Of a stretch of DNA of 64,000 nt, positions 59,575 through 64,000 are shown in pieces. Position 1 is the stretch's first letter. Each line of letters starts with the position of its first letter. This stretch comes from Variovorax sp. 679 (GTDB lineage: Bacteria; Pseudomonadota; Gammaproteobacteria; Burkholderiales; Burkholderiaceae_C): contig NZ_RXFS01000010.1 of NCBI RefSeq assembly GCF_003952185.1, forward strand, positions 62,001 through 126,000, written 5' to 3'. Under the pieces are notes generated by a model that was not told where the DNA came from, ran no database searches, and worked only from the letters and a program-made list of their open reading frames with translations. Made by a program: the position numbers and the translations under genes.

Positions 59575-60357
59575 TCAGAAATTCGGGGTGCGCTTGGCGA
59601 GAAACGCGGCGATGCCCTCGCGGTGCTCCGCGGAATCGGCGTAATCGTAGGCAGTCGCAAGCAAGCCGTGGGCCGAGGGGGCGCCGGCGCGCAGCACGGC
59701 GAAGGTCGCCTTGTGCAGGCGCGCGGCCTGCGGCGAGAGCACGGCGATGCGCTGGGCGTGCGACTGTACGGCGAGCGCCACCTCGTTGTCGGGCAGCACC
59801 TGCAGCAGGAAGCCCGCGTCGTACAGGCGTTGCGCACCGTGCACGCCGGCGGCCAGCAGCATGTCGCGCGCGAGCACGTCGCCGATGGCTCCATGCACCA
59901 GCGCGGCTTCGCGCGGCGCCATCGGAAAGCCCAGCTTCGCAATGGGCGCGCCGAACTTCGCGGAAGCGCCGGCCAGGCGAATGTCGCAACAGCTCGCGAT
60001 CTCGATGCCCGCGCCCATGCAGGCGCCTTCGATCTGCGCGACCAGCGGCAATGGGCAGTCGAGCATGGCCTGCAGCGCCGCCCACACTTCGTTCTCGTGG
60101 AATTCGCGCAGGCTGGGCTCTTTGAAGCGGAACGACGGGTACTCGGAAATGTCGCCGCCCGCGCAGAAGGCCCCGCCCTCGCCGCGCACGATCACGCAGC
60201 GCGGGGCGTCGTTGCCGTCCCCGCGCAGGCCGTCGAACACGGCGCGCAACTCGCGCCACATGGCGCGCGTCATGGCATTGAGCCGCCCCGCGTTCGACAG
60301 CGTGACGACCGCGATGGCGCCTTCGCGGCGCAATGAAATGGAACTGCCTGCGGTCAT
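59575..60357 (-). CDS. Enoyl-CoA hydratase/isomerase family protein
   Basis: 260 aa crotonase-fold protein. The CoA-binding/oxyanion segments are IVRGEGGAFCAGGDISEYPS near residue 58 and IEGACMGAGIEIASCCDIRLA near 110. The active-site Glu positions of classical hydratases are not clearly conserved (AKLGFPMAPREAALV), so a thioesterase, decarboxylase or isomerase activity is possible. It starts 4 bases inside the end of the Bug-protein gene and ends 17 bp before matB, so it belongs to the malonate operon. Confidence 0.88.
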   Translation of the reverse strand: MTAGSSISLRREGAIAVVTLSNAGRLNAMTRAMWRELRAVFDGLRGDGNDAPRCVIVRGEGGAFCAGGDISEYPSFRFKEPSLREFHENEVWAALQAMLDCPLPLVAQIEGACMGAGIEIASCCDIRLAGASAKFGAPIAKLGFPMAPREAALVHGAIGDVLARDMLLAAGVHGAQRLYDAGFLLQVLPDNEVALAVQSHAQRIAVLSPQAARLHKATFAVLRAGAPSAHGLLATAYDYADSAEHREGIAAFLAKRTPNF

Positions 60358-61340
60358 TCGAGCTTGGCGCCCGACGCCTTCACCACCGCTGCCCAGCGCT
60401 TGATCTCGGCATTGACGAAGGCGCCGTAGGCCGTGGTGGTGAGGGTCGGGATCTCGGAGCCGTTCTGGGCCCAGATGGCCTTCAGGTCGTCGGTGGCGAG
60501 CGCCTTCTTCATGTCGTCGATGGCGCGCGCCTGCGCATCGGCCGGCGTGCCCTTGGGCGCCCAAAGGCCGTACCAGGTGGTGACGGTGTAGTCGGGCAGG
60601 CCCACTTCGGCGGCACAGGGCACGTCGGGGAAGGCGGGGTTGCGCTTGCTGCCGGCCACCATCAGCGCCTTGATGCGGCCGCTCTTGATGTGCTGCGACG
60701 AGGAACCCAGGCCGTCGAACATCAGGTCGACGTTGCCCGAGATCAGGTCGGACAGCGCCGGGCCCGCGCCGCGGTACGGAATATGGGTGATGAAGGTACC
60801 GGTCTGAAGCTTGAACAGCTCGCCCGCCAGGTGGTGCGAGGTGCCCGAGCCGGCCGAGCCGTAGTTGAACTTGCCGGGGTTGCGCTTCACGAGCGCGATG
60901 AATTCCTGGATGGTGTTGGCCTGCACGCGCTTCGGGTTGATGACCACCACCTGCGGCACGTTGGCCAGCAGCATCAGCGGCACGAAGTCTCTCTCGATGT
61001 CGTAGTCGAGCTTCGGATAGACGGACGGCGCGATCGCATGGTGCACCGCGCCCATGAACAGCGTGTAGCCGTCGGCCGGCGCCTTGGCTGCGATGCTGGC
61101 GCCCAGCGTGCCCCCTGCCCCACCGCGGTTGTCGATGACCAGCGTCTGGCCCGCGATGCGCGAGAACTGGCCCGAGATCGGCCGCGCGAAGGCGTCGGTG
61201 CCGCCACCGGCCGGGAACGGCACGATCATCGTCACGGGCTTGGTCGGCCAGCCCTGCTGGGCCCGCGCGGCGCCGCACAGGACAGCCGCACCGGCGGCGG
61301 CCACGCGCAGTACGTCGCGGCGTTGAAAGCTTGGGTTCAT
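60354..61340 (-). CDS. Bug-family (TctC-like) periplasmic solute-binding protein
   Basis: 328 aa from the ATG at 61340, which has AGGAG nine bases upstream; an ATG at 61349 has no room for a ribosome site. The N terminus QRRDVLRVAAAGAAVLCGAARA is an export signal with a twin-arginine-like pair. Bug signatures: PTKPVTMIVPFPAGGGTDAFAR near residue 31 and DNRGGAGGTLGASIAAKAPADGYTL near 70. These proteins bind carboxylates for tripartite tricarboxylate transporters; no tctA/tctB genes are nearby. By context it may bind malonate. Confidence 0.9.
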   Translation of the reverse strand: MNPSFQRRDVLRVAAAGAAVLCGAARAQQGWPTKPVTMIVPFPAGGGTDAFARPISGQFSRIAGQTLVIDNRGGAGGTLGASIAAKAPADGYTLFMGAVHHAIAPSVYPKLDYDIERDFVPLMLLANVPQVVVINPKRVQANTIQEFIALVKRNPGKFNYGSAGSGTSHHLAGELFKLQTGTFITHIPYRGAGPALSDLISGNVDLMFDGLGSSSQHIKSGRIKALMVAGSKRNPAFPDVPCAAEVGLPDYTVTTWYGLWAPKGTPADAQARAIDDMKKALATDDLKAIWAQNGSEIPTLTTTAYGAFVNAEIKRWAAVVKASGAKLE

Positions 61341-61434
61341 TTGTCTCATCTCCTGTCTGTCGTTGTGGATCTTGCCGCACGATGCGGCTGCCGGCCTTTG
61401 GCGCGCCGGCTCTTGACTGAACTTCTTCCGGACC

Positions 61435-62901
61435 TCAGCCTTTTTTGAAATACAGGCCTTCGACGTCTCCCGATACAGCCACCTTGCCGTCCGCCAGCCA
61501 GGTGCGATGCTTGTCCAGGCGCTTCAGGTCATAGAGGTAGTTGACCATGAGCCCGTACGACTGCTTGTGCCCCTTGGGCGACGGATCGCCCGCCCAGTTC
61601 AGGCGCTCCACGCGGGCGCCGTTGCCCAGGTGAAAGCGCGCGACCGGGTCGGCCGGCGTGCCGTCGACCAGCGCGCGGCCGAGGTATTCGGCGGCGGCCT
61701 GCAGCAGCCATTGGCGCAGCGGCGATTTCGCGTCGAAGGTGGCGGCTGCGTCCACAGCGGCGAGCAGGCGCTCGGCGGTCGGCGGCAGCGAACCGATGAG
61801 ACGGCCGAGCTCGGCCTCGCGCTTCTCGTCGAGGCGGGGCAGCAGGTCGGCGGCGTTCTTCGCGAGCCAGGTGCGAAAGCCCGGTATCGGCGAGAGCGTG
61901 GCGAAGGTCTTCAGGCGCGGCAGTTCTTCCTGCAGCGTCTCGACCACGCGCTTGATGAGCGAATCGCCGAAGCTCACGCCGCGCAGGCCGTTCTGCGTGT
62001 TGCTGATCGAATAGAAGATCGCAGTGGTGGCCCTTGCCGGCAGCACCGGCACGGCGGCCTCGTCGAGCAGCGGCGTGATGCCGTCGCTGATGCGGTCGAC
62101 CAGCGCCACCTCGACGAAGATCAGCGGCTCGTTGGGCAGGCGCGGATGGAAGAAGCCGTAGCAGCGGCGGTCGCTGTCGTCGAGCCGGTTCTTCACGTCG
62201 GACCAGCTCTTGATGTCGTGCACCGCCTCGTAACGGATGAGCTTCTCGATCAGCGAGGCCGGCGAGTCCCAGTCGATGCGGCGCAGCTCGAGGAAGGCCA
62301 CGTCGAACCAGGTGGAGAAAAGCTGTTCGAGCTCGGCGTCGAGCGCGAGCAGGCGCTTGTCGGACTTCAGGCACGGCAGCAGGTCGGCGCGCAGGTCGAC
62401 CAGGAAGCGCATGCCCTCGGGCTCGACCGCGAAGCGCTGCAGCAGGCGCATGCGGGGCGACACCAGTGCGCGGCGCAGGCGCAGCTCGGCCTGGCCTTCG
62501 TCGGGCGTGCCGACAGCCGCCTGGTGCTGGTCGCGGGCGGTCTTGAGCTTTTGCGCGTCGGCGGCGAAATGCTCGCTCATCAGCGCCCAGTAGTCGCGGC
62601 GCTCCTCTGCGGTGGCGGCGCGGTAGGCGTCCGCGATGGCGTGGGCGCGACGGCCGCCCTCGACCTCGCTCACGCGCGGGTCGATCACGGCCTGCAGGTC
62701 GGCCAGCACACGGCGCAGCGCGCGCGGAGACAGCGCCTCGTCGGCCTTGCGCAGCGTGGCCTGCAGGCGCTCGGCGATCGGACGCGCACTGGGCTTGGGC
62801 GCATTCTTCGACGCGCCCTTCGACGCGCCTTCGGGTGCCACCGGCACCTTCGACTTTTCGCCAGAACGCAGCCGCGCCTGGAACCATTCGGTCGCACTCA
62901 T
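61435..62901 (-). CDS. matA: Malonyl-CoA decarboxylase
   Basis: 488 aa, converts malonyl-CoA to acetyl-CoA. Family motifs: RRIDWDSPASLIEKLIRYEAVH near residue 208, CYGFFHPRLPNEPLIFVEVAL near 248, ATTAIFYSISNTQNGLRGVSFG near 294, and the C-terminal FHLGNGARVERLNWAGDPSPKG with catalytic His/Ser region, then GLMVNYLYDL. The N-terminal 45 residues are low-complexity (Ser/Lys/Pro/Ala) and probably disordered. It lies 28 bp after the GntR gene and 94 bp before the Bug gene. Confidence 0.95.
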   Translation of the reverse strand: MSATEWFQARLRSGEKSKVPVAPEGASKGASKNAPKPSARPIAERLQATLRKADEALSPRALRRVLADLQAVIDPRVSEVEGGRRAHAIADAYRAATAEERRDYWALMSEHFAADAQKLKTARDQHQAAVGTPDEGQAELRLRRALVSPRMRLLQRFAVEPEGMRFLVDLRADLLPCLKSDKRLLALDAELEQLFSTWFDVAFLELRRIDWDSPASLIEKLIRYEAVHDIKSWSDVKNRLDDSDRRCYGFFHPRLPNEPLIFVEVALVDRISDGITPLLDEAAVPVLPARATTAIFYSISNTQNGLRGVSFGDSLIKRVVETLQEELPRLKTFATLSPIPGFRTWLAKNAADLLPRLDEKREAELGRLIGSLPPTAERLLAAVDAAATFDAKSPLRQWLLQAAAEYLGRALVDGTPADPVARFHLGNGARVERLNWAGDPSPKGHKQSYGLMVNYLYDLKRLDKHRTWLADGKVAVSGDVEGLYFKKG

Positions 62902-62929
62902 CGAAACACTCCAATGCTTGATGGGACGG

Positions 62930-63598
62930 TCACGGCATGACCCTGGATTTCTGATTGCGCATGACCTCTCGCAGCGCCTCGCGCTGGCGCGTCATGTGGG
63001 TGCGCATGGCGGCGTCGGCGCCTTCGCTGTCGCGCGCCTTCAGCGCCGCGAACACGGCAAGGTGCTCCGACAGGCTCTGGTCGAGCCGCCCCGGCGCATG
63101 CAACTGCTGCAGCCGCGCGAGCTTGAGGATCTTGCGCAAGTCGCCGATCACCTGCGCCAGCCACTTGTTGTCGGCGAGCTTGATGATCGCCTCGTGAATG
63201 ATGTGGTTGGTGGCGTAGTAGTCATTGATGCGCTTCGCCTTGGCATGGCGCACCAGCCGTTCGTGCAGCGCGTCGAGTTCCTGCAGTTCGGCATCGCTGG
63301 CATTGCGGGCGGCCTCGTAGGCGCAGCGGCCTTCGAGCAGCGCGATGACGGGAAAGATCTCGTCGAGGTCGCGCTCGGTCACCTCGTTGACGAAGCAGCC
63401 GCGCCGCGGCTCGTGCCGCAGCAGGCCTTCGGCGGTGAGCACCTTGAGCGCCTCGCGCAGCGGCGTGCGCGAGATGGAAAGCCGCTCGCACAGGGCGACT
63501 TCATCGACGAAGCTGCCGGGAGCCAGCGTGCCGGCGAAGATCTGCTCGCGCAGCGTGGCGGCGACTTCGTCATGCAGGGAGTTGGGGACCAGGCGCAT
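62930..63598 (-). CDS. matR: GntR-family (FCD) regulator of the malonate operon
   Basis: 222 aa. The winged helix-turn-helix is at about 10-75 (LCERLSISRTPLREALKVLT, then LRHEPRRGCFVNEV) with the FadR-type FCD ligand domain after it (metal-binding residues in DYYATNHIIHEAIIKLADN near 135). The start at 63598 (MRLVPNSLHDEVAATLREQ) is the usual GntR N terminus; upstream in-frame sequence is promoter DNA. It is the first gene of the matA/matB operon and a palindrome lies just upstream, so autoregulation together with the operon is likely. Confidence 0.9.
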   Translation of the reverse strand: MRLVPNSLHDEVAATLREQIFAGTLAPGSFVDEVALCERLSISRTPLREALKVLTAEGLLRHEPRRGCFVNEVTERDLDEIFPVIALLEGRCAYEAARNASDAELQELDALHERLVRHAKAKRINDYYATNHIIHEAIIKLADNKWLAQVIGDLRKILKLARLQQLHAPGRLDQSLSEHLAVFAALKARDSEGADAAMRTHMTRQREALREVMRNQKSRVMP

Positions 63599-63622
63599 AC
63601 GGATCGGGGCAGCAAGTGCAGC

Positions 63623-63649
63623 GTAATTTCCTGTAATTACGCGTAATTC
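63623..63649. promoter_or_regulatory. Candidate GntR (MatR) operator
   Basis: A perfect 14-base palindrome AATTACGCGTAATT at 63636-63649, with an extra half-site GCGTAATTT at 63623-63631. It is sharply AT-rich compared with its surroundings and lies 25-51 bp upstream of the matR start, overlapping the expected promoter. Confidence 0.6.
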
Positions 63650-63741
63650 TGAGCCCGCATCCGATCCGGCGCAAGGGCCGCGCACGCCGTGCGCGGCTGG
63701 TACTTACCCTGCGAACTTCCGGCTGAAGCAGCCGGAACGGC

Positions 63742-64000
63742 TCAGGCGCGCGCGGCAGCGGCCTTGCCGGCGGTGCGGCCGAACCAGAACCAAAGCGCGA
63801 TGCCGGCGATGACCATCGGCACGCTGAGCCACTGGCCCTGGCTCAGGTTGAGCGCCCGCAAGCCCAGGAAATCGTCGGGCTCGCGGAAGTACTCGGCCAC
63901 GAAGCGCAGCACGCCGTAGCCGATCAGGAACACCGAAGCCACCTGCCCCTGCTTGCGCTCCTTGCGCGCATAGAGCCACATCACCACGAAGAGCAGCAGC
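63742..64000 (-). CDS. lgt: Prolipoprotein diacylglyceryl transferase, C-terminal part
   Basis: Only the last 86 or so residues are in the window; the frame is open to the right edge, so the start lies beyond 64000. The visible part has FLIGYGVLRFVAEYFREPDD, the conserved C-terminal motif of Lgt (the ER/YR region that handles phosphatidylglycerol), and LSQGQWLSVPMVIAGIALW, the last membrane helix. Lgt adds the diacylglyceryl group to lipoprotein cysteines in the inner membrane. 143 bp separate it from matR. Confidence 0.92.
   Translation of the reverse strand, partial: LLLFVVMWLYARKERKQGQVASVFLIGYGVLRFVAEYFREPDDFLGLRALNLSQGQWLSVPMVIAGIALWFWFGRTAGKAAAARA

Noticed and set aside
1..64000. CRISPR arrays, insertion sequences, phage genes, tRNA or rRNA genes
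   Set aside because: No direct-repeat/spacer arrays, transposase or integrase motifs, or cloverleaf and rRNA sequences were recognised on reading the window.

Overview
The window looks like a piece of chromosome from a high-GC betaproteobacterium of the Comamonadaceae, most likely Variovorax or a close relative. This rests on overall gene content, the CeoR/LlpE/CeoAB-OpcM type efflux locus, a zapA-6S RNA junction, and intergenic repeats of a kind I associate with Variovorax genomes. No database search was possible. I see no insertion sequence, phage, tRNA, rRNA or CRISPR array. Genes are tightly packed, many with 1-4 base start/stop overlaps.

Layout. 1-9.7 kb: housekeeping genes (EnvZ-type kinase, ispF-ispD, mfd-serB-malate/lactate dehydrogenase, acetylpolyamine amidohydrolase). 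9.7-17 kb: PLP aminotransferase, endonuclease III, a secreted protein ending in an Ivy lysozyme-inhibitor domain, a chemotaxis receptor and a MalT-like LuxR regulator. 17-21 kb: cobQ-cobT-cobS-cobC, the first cobalamin operon. 21.4-29.8 kb: a salicylate/chloramphenicol-type RND efflux operon with its LysR regulator and a lipase-like protein that has lost its catalytic serine. 30-32.9 kb: flagellar brake ycgR behind a near-perfect FliA promoter, then osmC, a GNAT gene and lrgAB. 32.9-48 kb: a 13-gene cobalamin operon under one cobalamin riboswitch. 48-53.4 kb: CLC channel, an exported amine dehydrogenase/cytochrome c/RidA trio, a small coiled-coil gene, zapA and 6S RNA. 53.4-58 kb: TauE/SafE permease, universal stress protein, and an AraC/nitrilase/aldoxime dehydratase locus. 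58-63.6 kb: malonate operon (matB, enoyl-CoA hydratase, Bug protein, matA, GntR regulator). The window ends inside lgt.

The most unusual system lies in the riboswitch operon. Together with the 17-21 kb operon it encodes B12 uptake (BtuB, BtuF, BtuC, BtuD) and every late step from cobyrinate to adenosylcobalamin (CobB, CobO, CobQ, CobD, threonine-phosphate decarboxylase, CobU, BluB, CobT, CobS, CobC), but no corrin-ring genes. In its middle sit three genes that do not fit salvage: a minimal MotA/TolQ/ExbB-like protein, a DUF2149 protein whose single membrane helix carries the ExbD/TolR-type aspartate, and a CobN-family chelatase large subunit with a signal peptide, a proline-rich tether and a C-terminal membrane anchor. 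No CobS/CobT or ChlI/ChlD ATPase partner is present. I infer a B12-repressed periplasmic CobN machine driven by the proton motive force through an ExbBD-like motor, acting on metal, corrin or cobalamin between BtuB and BtuCD.

Other points of interest are an exported amine-oxidising trio, a pair of dispersed repeats that overlap stop codons and carry adjacent hairpins of different sequence, and an aldoxime-nitrile-acid pathway under its own AraC regulator.
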